Assembly: GCA_944393725.1 (NCBI GenBank)
Contig: CALYBC010000030.1
Span: forward strand, 1-50,571
From: an uncultured Alphaproteobacteria bacterium
GTDB lineage: Bacteria > Pseudomonadota > Alphaproteobacteria > RF32 > CAG-239
DNA length: 50,571 nucleotides
Direction of reading: 5' to 3'
Shown: positions 1 through 10,207 of the stretch, in pieces
Position numbering within the stretch: the stretch's first letter is position 1
Layout: each line of letters opens with the position of its first letter
The notes under the pieces: model-generated
The model's input: only the letters and a program-made list of their open reading frames with translations
The model's database searches: none
Told to the model about the DNA's origin: nothing
Position numbers and translations under genes: made by a program

Positions 1-1045
<1,045 letters not shown>

Positions 1046-4000
1046 TTAAATTTCTTCGTTCAACAATTCGACATTCAAGCACAAAGACTTAATTTCCTTA
1101 GTCAATACGTTAAATGACTCCGGAATACCGGATTCGAATGAATCCTCGCCTCTGACGATAGCCTCATAAACCTTGGTACGACCGTTAACATCATCAGACT
1201 TAACAGTAAGCATTTCTTGCAAGGTATAAGCGGCACCGTAAGCTTGCAAAGCCCACACTTCCATTTCACCGAAACGTTGTCCGCCGAATTGAGCCTTACC
1301 ACCCAAAGGCTGTTGAGTAACCAAGCTGTAAGGACCAACCGAACGAGCGTGCATTTTTTCATCGACGATATGGTGCAGTTTAATCATATAAATGATACCA
1401 ACCGTAACTTTACGGTCAAATTTTTCACCGGTACGACCATCATAAAGATCGATTTGACCAGATGTCGGTAAGCCGGCCATTGACAACATATTGTTGATGT
1501 CATCACCTGTAGCACCGTCAAATACCGGAGTAGCCATCGGGATACCGTTCTTCAAATTCGGAATCATCAAGTCCAAGTCTTCCGAGGTCATATGTTCGAT
1601 TTCGCGTTTATATTGCTTTTCGCCATATACTTCTTTCAATTTAGCTCGCAAGTCTTTTTCCGATTTCTGACCGGCTTTGACTTGTTCCCACAATTCATTA
1701 ACCTGACGACCGAGTTCTTTAGCGGCCCAACCCAAGTGAGTTTCCAAAATTTGTCCCACGTTCATACGAGAAGGTACGCCCAAGGGGTTCAACACGATAT
1801 CGACCGGAGTACCGTCTTCCATATAAGGCATATCTTGCAGCGGCAATACGCGCGAAATAGTACCTTTGTTACCATGACGACCGGCGATTTTATCTCCTGA
1901 TTGAATTTTTCTCTTGGTCGCAATGAAAACTTTAACCATTTTCAAAACGCCAGGCAACAAATCGTCACCGCGTTGAACTTTCTCAACTTTGTCATCAAAA
2001 TGTTTCTGAACTTTTTCAACTCTGGCATCAAAAGCAGCCAACAATTCTTCAACATTGGCCATAACGGCTTCGTCTTTAACCACGATTTTACGCCATTGCG
2101 AAGACGGAATGTTATCCAAATCTTTTTCGCTGATGGTTGCATTTTTGGCAACAGTGCCTTTCGGTGCATCAACTACCTTCTGTCCCACCAACATAGATTT
2201 CAAACGAGCTTCGACATTGCGGCGAATGATGGCAATTTCATCATCGCGGTCTTTAGCCAATTGTGAAATTTCTTGCTGTTCGATAGACAAAGCTCTTTCG
2301 TCTTTTTCAACACCTCTGCGAGAGAAGACATGAACATCGACGACAATACCTTCAATACCAGGTTGAACTCTCAAAGAAGTATCACGAACATCAGAAGCCT
2401 TTTCGCCAAAGATTGCTCGCAAAAGTTTTTCTTCCGGAGTAACCGGAGATTCGCCCTTCGGAGTTACTTTACCGACCAAGATATCGCCGGCCTTAACTTC
2501 GGCGCCGATATAAACAATACCGGCCTCGTCAAGATTACGCAAAGCATCTTCACCGACATTAGGAATATCGCGAGTAATTTCTTCTTGTCCGAGCTTGGTA
2601 TCACGAGCCATAACCTCAAATTCTTCAATATGTAAAGAGGTAAATACATCATCGCGTGAAATTCTCTCTGACAACAAGATGGCATCTTCGTAGTTCAAAC
2701 CGTTCCAGGGCATAAAAGCGACCAAAACATTTTTACCCAATGCCAACTCACCCATATCGGTACATTGACCATCAGCCATGATATCGCCGGCCTTAACCTC
2801 ATCGCCGACCTTAACCAACGGAATTTGATTAATGCAGGTATTTTGGTTAGAACGACGGAATTTCTGCAAACGATAGATTTCAACACCGGCGTTGGCTGCG
2901 TGTTCATCTTTAGAACGAACCACAATACGGTTAGCATCAACCGCATCAACAATACCGTCAGCCTTACAAACCACGGTCGCGCCGGAATCTTTAGCCACGG
3001 TCGCTTCAACACCGGTACCTACCAGTGGGGCTTCCGAACGCAACAAAGGCACGCCTTGGCGTTGCATGTTAGAACCCATCAACGCACGGTTAGCATCGTC
3101 GTTTTCCAAGAACGGAATCAAAGCGGTAGCAACCGAGACCAATTGTTTTGGCGAAACATCGATAAAGTTAATTTCTTCCGGTTTGGCATACTCAAACTCA
3201 CCGGCTTTACGGCAAGCTACCAATTCATCAACAAAGTGGCCATCATCTTTAACCTTGGCATTTGCCTCGGCGATAATAAACTTACCTTCTTCATTAGCTG
3301 ATAAATATACCACCTCGGAAGTAACCACACCATTAACCACCTTACGATACGGACATTCAATAAAGCCATATTTATTAATTCTGGCATAGGTAGCCAAAGA
3401 GTTAATCAAACCGATGTTCGGACCTTCTGGGGTTTCAATCGGGCAGATACGGCCGTAGTGTGTCGGGTGCACATCTCGCACCTCAAATCCGGCGCGGTCA
3501 CGGCTCAAACCGCCGGGTCCCAAAGCAGACAGACGGCGTTTATGAGTAATTTCCGACAACGGGTTATTTTGGTCCATAAATTGTGACAATTGCGAAGAAC
3601 CGAAGAACTCTCTGATTACCGAAGCGATTGGCTTAGCATTAACCAAATCTTGCGGTTTAACATTATTCAAATTCTCAGAAGACATTCTTTCGCGAATAGC
3701 TCTTTCCATACGCAAAAGGCCCATACGATATTGATTTTCCATCAATTCGCCGACCGAACGCACACGACGGTTGCCTAAGTGGTCAATATCATCGACCTCA
3801 CCTTTACCGTCACGCAATTCGACCAAGCGTTTGACAATACGCAAAATATCATCTTTACGCAAAGTACCCAAAGTATCTGGGGCTTCTTCAAACGGAATAT
3901 CCAAGGCAATATTCATTTTAACACGGCCGACCGAAGACAAATCATAACGGTCTTTATCAAAGAACAATCCTTTGAACAAAGCATCGGCAGCCTCATATGT

Positions 4001-5221
4001 CGGAGGATCACCCGGACGCATAACGCGGTAAATGTCCAACAAAGCTTCTTCACGGCAAGAATTTTTATCTATTGCCAAAGTATTGCGGATATACGGACCG
4101 ACATTAATACCGTCGATGAACAAAGTTTTGATTACATTGATTTTGTTTGCGGCTAATTTTTCGAGCAATTCCTCGGTAATTTCATCACCGGCTTCGGCCA
4201 AAACTTCACCGGTTTTAGCAACTACAACATTAGTTGCCAAGAATTTACCCAAAACCTTTTCACGAGCCAACTTATAATATTCCAAACCCTCGTCAGCCAA
4301 TTTTTGAGCCGAACGAGAAGTTAATTTTTTGCCGGCTTCCCAAACGGTTTTACCGGTTTCGGCATTAACCAAATCAAAATCAAACTTAACACCCTTCATT
4401 CTGGAAGGTTCGAACTTAACTTTCCAGTCTTTTTTAATGGCTTCAAATGTATCAACATCATAGAAATAGTTAAGGATTTCTTCTTTATCCATACCCTTAA
4501 CATCAGCTCTGTCAATGTGTTTACCTTCTTTTTTGAGCTGAGCGATTTTCTCTTCGGTTTCTTTAGAATACAAAGAATACAGAACCGAAGTTACCGGCAA
4601 TTTTCTTCTGCGGTCAATACGGGCATAAACCAAATCTTTGGCATCAAATTCAAAATCGAGCCAAGAACCGCGATAAGGAATAATGCGGGCGGCAAACAAA
4701 TATTTACCGGAAGCAACGGTCTTGCCTTTATCATGATCAAAGAACACACCCGGAGAACGGTGCATTTGTGAAACGACGACACGCTCGGTACCGTTAAAGA
4801 TAAAAGTACCTTTTTCGGTCATCAACGGGATATCCCCCATATAAACATCTTGCTCTTTGATGTCGTGGATAGACTTAGCACCGGTAGCTTCGTCGGTATC
4901 CCAAACGACCAAACGCAAAGTAGCTTTGACCGGAGCGGCGAAAGTCATATCTCTTTTAATACATTCGTCGACATCATATTTCGGTGCTTCGAGTTCATAT
5001 TTAACAAATTCGAGTTCACCGTTACCGGAAAAGTCTCTGATTGGGAAAATAGATTTAAAAACTTCTTCCAAACCGAACTCACATTTTTCGGCACCATCAG
5101 CCTGAATAAAATTATTGTAAGATCCGGTCTGCACTTCGATTAAACTCGGCATATCGGCGACGGCGTCGATTCGACCGAAGTTTCTTCTTACACGTCTTTT
5201 GCTCGTATAAGATTCTTTCAT
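1046..5221 (-). CDS. rpoB: RNA polymerase beta subunit
   Basis: Full-length beta subunit of 1391 residues, a usual proteobacterial length. Conserved blocks are in order: the N-terminal RRNFGRI region, the rifampicin-pocket segment [20 protein letters not shown] around residues 540-560, the [18 protein letters not shown] block just after it, the [11 protein letters not shown] block in the last third, and the C-terminal [20 protein letters not shown] region. The rifampicin-pocket positions equivalent to E. coli D516, H526 and S531 are unchanged, so a drug-sensitive enzyme is expected. The gene starts at ATG 5221 behind a GAAGGA-type ribosome site and runs into rpoC. It is not preceded by rplJ-rplL, which is unusual; a secreted-protein locus lies there instead. 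Confidence 0.99.
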   Translation of the reverse strand: MKESYTSKRRVRRNFGRIDAVADMPSLIEVQTGSYNNFIQADGAEKCEFGLEEVFKSIFPIRDFSGNGELEFVKYELEAPKYDVDECIKRDMTFAAPVKATLRLVVWDTDEATGAKSIHDIKEQDVYMGDIPLMTEKGTFIFNGTERVVVSQMHRSPGVFFDHDKGKTVASGKYLFAARIIPYRGSWLDFEFDAKDLVYARIDRRRKLPVTSVLYSLYSKETEEKIAQLKKEGKHIDRADVKGMDKEEILNYFYDVDTFEAIKKDWKVKFEPSRMKGVKFDFDLVNAETGKTVWEAGKKLTSRSAQKLADEGLEYYKLAREKVLGKFLATNVVVAKTGEVLAEAGDEITEELLEKLAANKINVIKTLFIDGINVGPYIRNTLAIDKNSCREEALLDIYRVMRPGDPPTYEAADALFKGLFFDKDRYDLSSVGRVKMNIALDIPFEEAPDTLGTLRKDDILRIVKRLVELRDGKGEVDDIDHLGNRRVRSVGELMENQYRMGLLRMERAIRERMSSENLNNVKPQDLVNAKPIASVIREFFGSSQLSQFMDQNNPLSEITHKRRLSALGPGGLSRDRAGFEVRDVHPTHYGRICPIETPEGPNIGLINSLATYARINKYGFIECPYRKVVNGVVTSEVVYLSANEEGKFIIAEANAKVKDDGHFVDELVACRKAGEFEYAKPEEINFIDVSPKQLVSVATALIPFLENDDANRALMGSNMQRQGVPLLRSEAPLVGTGVEATVAKDSGATVVCKADGIVDAVDANRIVVRSKDEHAANAGVEIYRLQKFRRSNQNTCINQIPLVKVGDEVKAGDIMADGQCTDMGELALGKNVLVAFMPWNGLNYEDAILLSERISRDDVFTSLHIEEFEVMARDTKLGQEEITRDIPNVGEDALRNLDEAGIVYIGAEVKAGDILVGKVTPKGESPVTPEEKLLRAIFGEKASDVRDTSLRVQPGIEGIVVDVHVFSRRGVEKDERALSIEQQEISQLAKDRDDEIAIIRRNVEARLKSMLVGQKVVDAPKGTVAKNATISEKDLDNIPSSQWRKIVVKDEAVMANVEELLAAFDARVEKVQKHFDDKVEKVQRGDDLLPGVLKMVKVFIATKRKIQSGDKIAGRHGNKGTISRVLPLQDMPYMEDGTPVDIVLNPLGVPSRMNVGQILETHLGWAAKELGRQVNELWEQVKAGQKSEKDLRAKLKEVYGEKQYKREIEHMTSEDLDLMIPNLKNGIPMATPVFDGATGDDINNMLSMAGLPTSGQIDLYDGRTGEKFDRKVTVGIIYMIKLHHIVDEKMHARSVGPYSLVTQQPLGGKAQFGGQRFGEMEVWALQAYGAAYTLQEMLTVKSDDVNGRTKVYEAIVRGEDSFESGIPESFNVLTKEIKSLCLNVELLNEEI

Positions 5222-5529
5222 GTTAATATAATCCTTCTACACAAATAAAATCCTGCGACAATACTGTTGACACAAAGAGTGCCCCGCCCCGTTCGCAAGA
5301 GGTTAAAACATCAATAAAAAACTAAAGTAAAAAAAGCGATTCCTTTATAAGGCCAATCACCCCGAAAGCGTTGCGCTTTCTCGAAAGGCCGCAGACAAAT
5401 AATAATGCATTATTACAGTTTAAACACGCGAACTATTTACCACAAAAAAAATATATTTCAAGCACTTTTCCGATTCTCTGTCGCAAAAAAATTTAACAAA
5501 ACCGTAACCATGAAACCGGACTGAAGTTA
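5222..5529 (-). promoter_or_regulatory. rpoB upstream region with a leader hairpin
   Basis: This gene-free stretch lies between rpoB and the divergent A1 gene and should hold the rpoBC promoter and leader. The clearest structure is a GAAAGCG/CGCTTTC hairpin with a 3-nt loop at 5364-5380, flanked by two GGCC tetramers at 5351 and 5387 that can also pair. A weak minus-strand promoter can be proposed (TTGTGG, 17 nt, TAAACT, around 5417-5446), but it is not convincing. No rplJL remnant or tRNA is visible. The hairpin could be a leader element or a leftover terminator. Confidence 0.4.
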
Positions 5530-5558
5530 TTGTCTTTTTTCTTTTTATGTGATACAAT
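5530..5558 (+). promoter_or_regulatory. Promoter of the A1-B1 secreted-protein pair
   Basis: TTGTCT at 5530-5535 is followed by a 17-nt spacer and TACAAT at 5553-5558, preceded by TG one base before it (extended -10, TGATACAAT). The 5' leader to the A1 start would be about 95 nt. The same nine bases TGATACAAT occur upstream of the A3 gene on the other strand. No equivalent is visible upstream of A2. Confidence 0.65.
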
Positions 5559-5575
5559 CTTACATAGTATTTTGG

Positions 5576-5596
5576 ATTATTAATTTTTTAACCAAT
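5576..5596 (+). repeat. 21-nt direct repeat, copy 1 (A1 leader)
   Basis: This AT-rich 21-mer ending in TTTTTTAACCAAT lies in the A1 leader. It matches 10183-10203 at 20 of 21 positions in the same orientation. The second copy sits at the proposed left edge of the IS110-type element, so this copy could be an unoccupied target or a scar of recombination. Confidence 0.6.
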
Positions 5597-5661
5597 TAGG
5601 GCTATATTGAACGACATGATTTATAAAAGGCCTTAATTTTCCTACAAGCGGAGATACTCTT

Positions 5662-6393
5662 ATGGTTATAAATACGAAATATAAAATCAATACAAAAGCC
5701 CTTATATTTGGGATTGTGCTAGGAATTACGAGCGGTATGCTATTGTCGAGCATTGCCAATGCAGCCACGGTTCCATTGACCCCCACTCCGAAATGTGGAG
5801 ATTTGAAATATAATCTACCCAAAACTGATTCATGGAAATGTTATGACAAATATTTTACCTGTCCGCTAGACCCGAATTACATCAAATGCGACCGCATGGC
5901 CAAAGTCGGCGATATTAAATACACCAAGTCCGCCACTGCTAACAAAGGCTGGTTGTTATGTAACGGAGCAACATATGATGCAACTAAATACACTCAGCTT
6001 GCTTCTCTTATAGGTACTAAATTTGCTGACAATGACGATGATGATGATAACGATGGTCAGTATTTACTCCCCAACTACATCGGTGTGTTTTTAAGAGGAG
6101 CTGGTAGTAATCCTGCAATTAATAAAGCTAAACTACAGAAACAGACAATAACAGCACATGATCATCAGGTTGAATATAACACCACTAAATGCGAAAGCGG
6201 TGCGAATACGGTATCTTTATATAGTGGAAAAGGAAAGTCTTTTAATGTACTTCAATATACTAATGCCGATGGAAATGGGTACACAATAAATTCAGTATTT
6301 AAATTTGGTAATTATCTTGCTGCTACTTATTTATGTCCCTACCGAGTAGTGCTATATCCATACATTTATGCCGGTGAGCCGGCCAAAGAATAG
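5662..6393 (+). CDS. Secreted Cys-motif/tail-collar-like protein A1
   Basis: This 243-residue exported protein has an N-terminal hydrophobic signal (residues 11-36, likely cut after ANA). A four-Cys motif follows (C45, C60, C67, C76, containing TCPLDPNYIKCD). The rest resembles phage tail collar domains: VGDIKYTKS, GWLLCNG at 97-102, LPNYIGVFLRG at 136-146, AHDHQ at 165-169, and a C-terminal YPYIYAG strand. An Asp-rich loop (DNDDDDDNDG) sits at 123-132. ATG at 5662 follows GCGGAGA at good spacing, and a promoter lies at 5530-5558. B1 begins 14 nt downstream. The closest relative here is A2 in opposite orientation. Function is unknown; surface adhesion or an envelope-attached spike is inference. 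No phage structural genes are nearby. Confidence 0.85.
   Translation: MVINTKYKINTKALIFGIVLGITSGMLLSSIANAATVPLTPTPKCGDLKYNLPKTDSWKCYDKYFTCPLDPNYIKCDRMAKVGDIKYTKSATANKGWLLCNGATYDATKYTQLASLIGTKFADNDDDDDNDGQYLLPNYIGVFLRGAGSNPAINKAKLQKQTITAHDHQVEYNTTKCESGANTVSLYSGKGKSFNVLQYTNADGNGYTINSVFKFGNYLAATYLCPYRVVLYPYIYAGEPAKE
5680..5716 (+). repeat. 37-nt inverted repeat, left copy (IR-L) in the A1 5' coding region
   Basis: It pairs with 10143-10179 on the other strand at 36 of 37 positions; the only difference is A84 in this copy against G in the other. The repeat runs from TATA to GGATTG over the signal-peptide coding region, in the same reading frame in A1 and A2. Homology stops abruptly on the upstream side. 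The half-site pattern TATA(A/G)AATC-AA-TACAAAAGC is at 5680-5699. Confidence 0.9.
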
Positions 6394-6407
6394 GAAGGAG
6401 AAAAGAA

Positions 6408-7706
6408 ATGAGAAAAATATATCTGTCACTTTTAGGTTTAACTATTCTTCTTCCTATACATGCATCAGCGGTTACATGCGGTTCTAAACCTTTGTGTAAA
6501 GATTATGGTTACATTCACAATGGCTGCCCTGGAAACTTCGTTGCTTGTCCATTTGATGCCAACTTCAAAACCTGTGATGAAGAAGCCTATAAAGACGATT
6601 TCAAATTTGCCTTAGCTTCCGGCAACGCGGTTAACAGAGATGATTGGGAAAAAGCTAATACTTCAGGCTCTGTTTATGATAAGGCATTTATTGTTGGCCG
6701 AGGGGGAACATCGGATAAAGGAGTTAACGGTAAAACTTATTGCATGCCCAAAGCGGTACTCCCAACTGGTCAAACATCACTTTTTCCTGCAGCTCCCGGA
6801 ACACCAGCCCAAGAGAGTGTTTCAAAACATCAACATTCAAGTTCTTATACCGTAACATCTTCGACCGTGGGGATTGTTGGTATAAAGCAAGCTTTAATGG
6901 AAGATGGTTGGAATATACCATCACAATGTAACGTAACAACAGCATCCATAAGCTCTGAAAACATTGGTTTTGAAACTGTCCCCTCTCACTATGTAGTCGA
7001 TGGCTATTTCTACGCCTATACTCCTGGGAAACGGAATGAAGAACAGGCAGCATTACCTACGAGCAAACCAAATTGTGACAACTTAGGTTACAAAGATAGT
7101 GTCTCAGACTGCCCCGGAGATTATGTCGTATGTCCGTTTGATGATGCAAAAGTAATGTGTGATATGGAAGCTAAGGCCGGAGAAATTAAATTTTCTCTTC
7201 AAACCGCTGATCATGACGGCTGGTTACTCTGTGATGGAAGAACATTATCAGGTATAAAGGTGAATGGCGTATCAGCGGCAAATTCTGAACTTGCAACGAT
7301 ATTAAGTAGTGATGGGAAATGGAATTGGTTTAATGGAAAATTACCTTCTTATAACAAAGAAGATTTTTATGGCGATGGTAGCAAAGGAACTTTTCTTCGT
7401 TTGGGTACTCCATACAATTCAGCAGGGTTGAGTTCTGTCGGTGATCATAACCACACTATTAGTTGCTCTAGTTGCTCTTCATTTAACTCAACAACGACAG
7501 GATTTACGTCTGTACAACAACCTGGAGATAAAGGATTTTGGGGAAAGATATGTAAGGATAAGAAACTTATTTTAACCACAACGACAAAACGGATAACAAA
7601 GGCTTCAACTTCTTGTATATCAGGTGATAATGAATGTAGTATAGGAGATGAAGTTGCTCCTTTCCACTACTATGCTAACATATTTATCTACACTGGTAAG
7701 CTGTAG
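6408..7706 (+). CDS. Secreted double-module Cys-motif/tail-collar-like protein B1
   Basis: This 432-residue protein starts with a signal peptide (likely cut near A21) and contains two tandem modules. Module 1 holds a Cys motif (C24, C30, C40, C47, C56; CPGNFVACPFDANFKTCDEE), a collar-like part with KHQHS at 140-144, and VPSHYVVDGYFYAYTPGK. Module 2 holds C223, C235, C242, C251, then GEIKFSLQTADHDGWLLCDG, a LPSYN turn, a GTFLRLG strand, GDHNHT at 345-350 and a final YYANIFIYTGKL. His-x-His pairs and the closing aromatic strand are typical of tail-collar folds. GGAAGGAGAAAAGAA lies directly before the ATG. It is translated with A1. Partner or subunit of A1 is an inference from the conserved pairing. 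Confidence 0.85.
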   Translation: MRKIYLSLLGLTILLPIHASAVTCGSKPLCKDYGYIHNGCPGNFVACPFDANFKTCDEEAYKDDFKFALASGNAVNRDDWEKANTSGSVYDKAFIVGRGGTSDKGVNGKTYCMPKAVLPTGQTSLFPAAPGTPAQESVSKHQHSSSYTVTSSTVGIVGIKQALMEDGWNIPSQCNVTTASISSENIGFETVPSHYVVDGYFYAYTPGKRNEEQAALPTSKPNCDNLGYKDSVSDCPGDYVVCPFDDAKVMCDMEAKAGEIKFSLQTADHDGWLLCDGRTLSGIKVNGVSAANSELATILSSDGKWNWFNGKLPSYNKEDFYGDGSKGTFLRLGTPYNSAGLSSVGDHNHTISCSSCSSFNSTTTGFTSVQQPGDKGFWGKICKDKKLILTTTTKRITKASTSCISGDNECSIGDEVAPFHYYANIFIYTGKL

Positions 7707-7713
7707 TTGCTAG

Positions 7714-7758
7714 ACAATCAAAACCCTCGAGAGTGTTCCTTTCGAGGGTTTTGATTGT
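7714..7758. terminator. Terminator hairpin between convergent B1 and B2
   Basis: A 17-bp perfect inverted repeat (ACAATCAAAACCCTCGA and its complement) has an 11-nt loop at 7731-7741. It starts 8 nt after the B1 stop. The A/T-rich lower stem gives a U-rich tract on both strands, so it should stop transcription of B1 and back up the B2 terminator. Confidence 0.8.
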
Positions 7759-7854
7759 AAGATGGTTGCAATTTTTTACCTTTGCTACAATATCGCTTAA
7801 AAACAAATATAACAACAAAAAAGAAAACAAGCCCAGATTATATGTTGATTTATT

Positions 7855-7891
7855 AAAAAATCTCCCTGAGAAACTTCTCTCAGGGAGATTT
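7855..7891 (-). terminator. Rho-independent terminator of B2
   Basis: A 14-bp perfect stem (arms 7858-7871 and 7878-7891, loop AACTTC) is followed on the minus strand by a run of six T. It lies 16 nt beyond the B2 stop codon. Confidence 0.85.
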
Positions 7892-7906
7892 AAGTTAGCT
7901 AAACAA

Positions 7907-9142
7907 CTACAACTTACCAGTGTAGATAAATATGTTAGCTGCATAGTTTGGCGGACGAGTCACACCAGTAGTTTTATTAGTATTATACAACCAACTTCCA
8001 GTGTTATACAGTTTTAAAGTTGTACTACTAGGTTGATTATACAATCCATCTGTAGTGCTGTTACCCTCCCAATGTGTTTTTTGCGTAGACGAACTAAATT
8101 TATCATATGTATAAGTAACTGTATGGCTATGAGAAACAATATCATCAGATTGTCTCGTTGCATATGATGTTGCTGAGGCAACATTGCTGTTGGAAGGGTC
8201 TATCCCTTTCATTCTTAAAAATACTCCTTTATAATTGGGTAATTTATTTTCAAAACCAGTACTACTCAATATTCTAGATAATTCAGAATCTGCGTATTTT
8301 CCATCATCCATTGTAGATATATTATCACCATCACAGAGTAACCAACCATCGTGGTCGGCAGTTTGAAGAGAAAATTTGATCTCTCCGGCTTGAGCTTGCA
8401 TATCGCACATTACTTTTGCATTATCAAACGGGCATACGACATAATCTCCGGGGCAATCGGCTTTCTCATCTGTGTAGCCAAAAAATGCACAATCCTGCAA
8501 AGTTTGCGACAATGCCAATTGGTCTTCTTCCCATTCCTTAGGAGTGTAGTTGTAAAAGTATCCATCAACAGCATAATTAGCAGGTCTCACCTCTTTGCCG
8601 TCATAAGAACCAAGGGTGGTTGACGCTGTTAAAGTATCATAAGTTTCACTACTGTAACTAGAAGAATAGCTTTTAAAAGTACTAGTTGAAGCTTTTTCTC
8701 TGTTTGAGGTAAATAGGTCAAGAAAATTAAAAGACCCTGACGTATCAATAGTATGAGAATGTTTACCAACCCTATATGAAGAACGAGTATTTAGAGCAGA
8801 TGTACAAAGAGTGCTTGCAGATATGGGATTGGCACCAACAATAAAGGCTCCACTATAGTTAGGTGAGTGTTTAGTACTGTTTGCTTTATCCCAAACTTCA
8901 GCTCTTCCGTCTACATTACCGGAAGCTAAGGCAAATTTAAAATCATTTTGATATGCTTCCTCATCACAAGTTTTAAAATTGGTATCAAAAGGGCAAGAAA
9001 CAAAGTTGCCGGGGCAACCATTGTGAATGTAGCCATAATCGGTACATTTTGGAGCTTCACGGCAATCCATAGAGTCGCTTGCATATATTTGACAGGGAAG
9101 AAGGGAGGCTAAGCCTAAAAGTGGTAAATATATTTTTTTCAT
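7907..9142 (-). CDS. Secreted double-module Cys-motif/tail-collar-like protein B2
   Basis: This 411-residue paralogue of B1 has the same order: signal peptide, Cys motif (C27, C33, C43, C50, C59), collar-like part with GKHSHT, RPANYAVDGYFYNYTPK, a second Cys motif (C218, C230, C237, C246), GWLLCDG, LPNYKGVFLRMKG, VSHSHT, and RPPNYAANIFIYTGKL at the end. The RP-x-NYA strand is the classic tail-collar C-terminus. The start is set at 9142 because AAGGAGAAAAGAG precedes it, exactly as in B1; the open frame extends upstream through A2 without a ribosome site. It starts 14 nt after the A2 stop, the same spacing as A1-B1. The loops between conserved strands differ strongly from B1, as in surface-exposed regions. 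Confidence 0.85.
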   Translation of the reverse strand: MKKIYLPLLGLASLLPCQIYASDSMDCREAPKCTDYGYIHNGCPGNFVSCPFDTNFKTCDEEAYQNDFKFALASGNVDGRAEVWDKANSTKHSPNYSGAFIVGANPISASTLCTSALNTRSSYRVGKHSHTIDTSGSFNFLDLFTSNREKASTSTFKSYSSSYSSETYDTLTASTTLGSYDGKEVRPANYAVDGYFYNYTPKEWEEDQLALSQTLQDCAFFGYTDEKADCPGDYVVCPFDNAKVMCDMQAQAGEIKFSLQTADHDGWLLCDGDNISTMDDGKYADSELSRILSSTGFENKLPNYKGVFLRMKGIDPSNSNVASATSYATRQSDDIVSHSHTVTYTYDKFSSSTQKTHWEGNSTTDGLYNQPSSTTLKLYNTGSWLYNTNKTTGVTRPPNYAANIFIYTGKL

Positions 9143-9156
9143 CTCTTTTCTCCTTC

Positions 9157-10182
9157 TTATTCTTTGGCCGGTTCGCCGGCATAAATGTACGTATATAAAC
9201 CGATGCGAGTAGGACATGTTTCTCCTGATCCAGAGCTGATTGTAGGGTCTGAATTTGTTAATTTTATGATACTAACGCTACCTCCTAATGCACCATCGTT
9301 TACAACAAAAGTTTCGTAAGTATATGTTGGAATTTTATGTGAATGAGCTCCGACAGAACTTGCTTGCATAGGAGTAAATGCATCATTACTGTCGGCACTA
9401 TTGGTACTGGAAGTTCCTTTACCGCTTAAAAACACGCCGATGTAGTTAGGGAGTTTAGGCCTGTATGTGTAGTTAGAAGCACTTGGTGAAGATGTAAGCT
9501 TACACGAAAATTCTACATATTTTTTTAGTATATTATTCCATACAAAATTTGTATCTGTAAATCCGGCACTAATGAGGATTTTGGCTAGTTGCGATCCAGT
9601 AATTATACTACCCCTTGTGCAGGTATATCCACCATATTTTCCATTTTCGATTTGGTCTAAATATCTACCATCGCACAGCAGCCAACCTTTGTCGGGGGTG
9701 GCGGATTTGGAATACTTAATATCGCCGACTGTGGCCATGCGGTCGCATTTGATTTTGTTGGGGTCTAGCGGACAGGTAAAATATTTGTCATAACACTTCC
9801 ATGAATCAGTTTTGGACAGATTATATTTCAAATCAGCACAGCTCGGTTTGTTTGAGGCCGATCTGGGATCAGAACTTTGAGTACTCGTTGTTTGAGTTTG
9901 AGGTTGCGATGTTGTTCCGGTACCGGTATTAGTACCAGAATTAGGATTGACTTGAGATATCGTACCTGTTCCAGTTCCTGTTCCAGTTTCAAACTCTGTA
10001 TCAGGAAACCATTTATTCTCATCGTCTCCCCATTCAGAATCACCTAAAGTGGCTCCGGGTTTATTTTGGTCGATTGGTAAATTAAAGGCTGCTTTGGTAA
10101 TACTCGGAAATAGCATACCACTTGCTACACCTGCCGCTATACCAATCCCAAATATAAGGGCTTTTGTATTGATTCTATACAA
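9157..10182 (-). CDS. Secreted Cys-motif/tail-collar-like protein A2 with a Thr/Gly/Gln-rich stalk
   Basis: This 341-residue paralogue of A1 shares the signal peptide (INTKALIFG), the Cys motif with TDSWKCYDKYFTCPLD, VGDIKYSKS, GWLLCDG, LPNYIGVFLSG, AHSHK and TYIYAGEPAKE. It differs by an inserted low-complexity linker at about residues 34-112 (TGTGTGTG, NTGTGTTSQPQTQTTSTQSS) and larger loops with extra Cys. Its start is defective: the first codon of the open frame is TTG at 10182, with no Shine-Dalgarno and an in-frame stop five codons upstream. A1 has six more N-terminal residues and an ATG. The region upstream belongs to the DEDD recombinase element. The gene is therefore probably silent or poorly translated in this orientation. 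Confidence 0.8.
   Translation of the reverse strand: MYRINTKALIFGIGIAAGVASGMLFPSITKAAFNLPIDQNKPGATLGDSEWGDDENKWFPDTEFETGTGTGTGTISQVNPNSGTNTGTGTTSQPQTQTTSTQSSDPRSASNKPSCADLKYNLSKTDSWKCYDKYFTCPLDPNKIKCDRMATVGDIKYSKSATPDKGWLLCDGRYLDQIENGKYGGYTCTRGSIITGSQLAKILISAGFTDTNFVWNNILKKYVEFSCKLTSSPSASNYTYRPKLPNYIGVFLSGKGTSSTNSADSNDAFTPMQASSVGAHSHKIPTYTYETFVVNDGALGGSVSIIKLTNSDPTISSGSGETCPTRIGLYTYIYAGEPAKE
10143..10179 (-). repeat. 37-nt inverted repeat, right copy (IR-R) in the A2 5' coding region
   Basis: Mirror copy of 5680-5716 (36 of 37). On the minus strand it reads TATAGAATC-AA-TACAAAAGC and then continues through GGGATTG. Each 9-nt half of this 20-nt core has a match in the structured region upstream of the recombinase: TACAAAAGC at 10344-10352 and GATTCTATA at 10398-10406. 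Confidence 0.9.
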
Positions 10183-10203
10183 ATTATTACTTTTTTAACC
10201 AAT
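10183..10203 (+). repeat. 21-nt direct repeat, copy 2 (left flank of recombinase element)
   Basis: It matches 5576-5596 at 20 of 21 positions in the same orientation. Its last seven bases AACCAAT overlap the 8-nt repeat AACCAATC (10197-10204) that recurs at 11389-11396 beyond the recombinase gene. Confidence 0.6.
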
Positions 10204-10207
10204 CACA

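Noticed and set aside
5222..5529. L10-type ribosomal leader before rpoB
   Set aside because: No rplJ-rplL genes follow and no kink-turn-like leader was recognised.
8351..8623. Plus-strand open frame of 90 codons inside the B2 gene
   Set aside because: It is antisense to B2, which has a signal peptide, ribosome site and paralogue support.
5662..10182. Prophage or tailocin remnant
   Set aside because: The collar-like domains are fused to signal peptides and a Cys motif, and no capsid, tail tube, baseplate, lysis or integrase gene is nearby.
5576..10203. Inversion through the 21-nt repeats
   Set aside because: These are in direct, not inverted, orientation, so recombination between them would delete rather than invert; the 37-nt inverted repeat is the suitable substrate.
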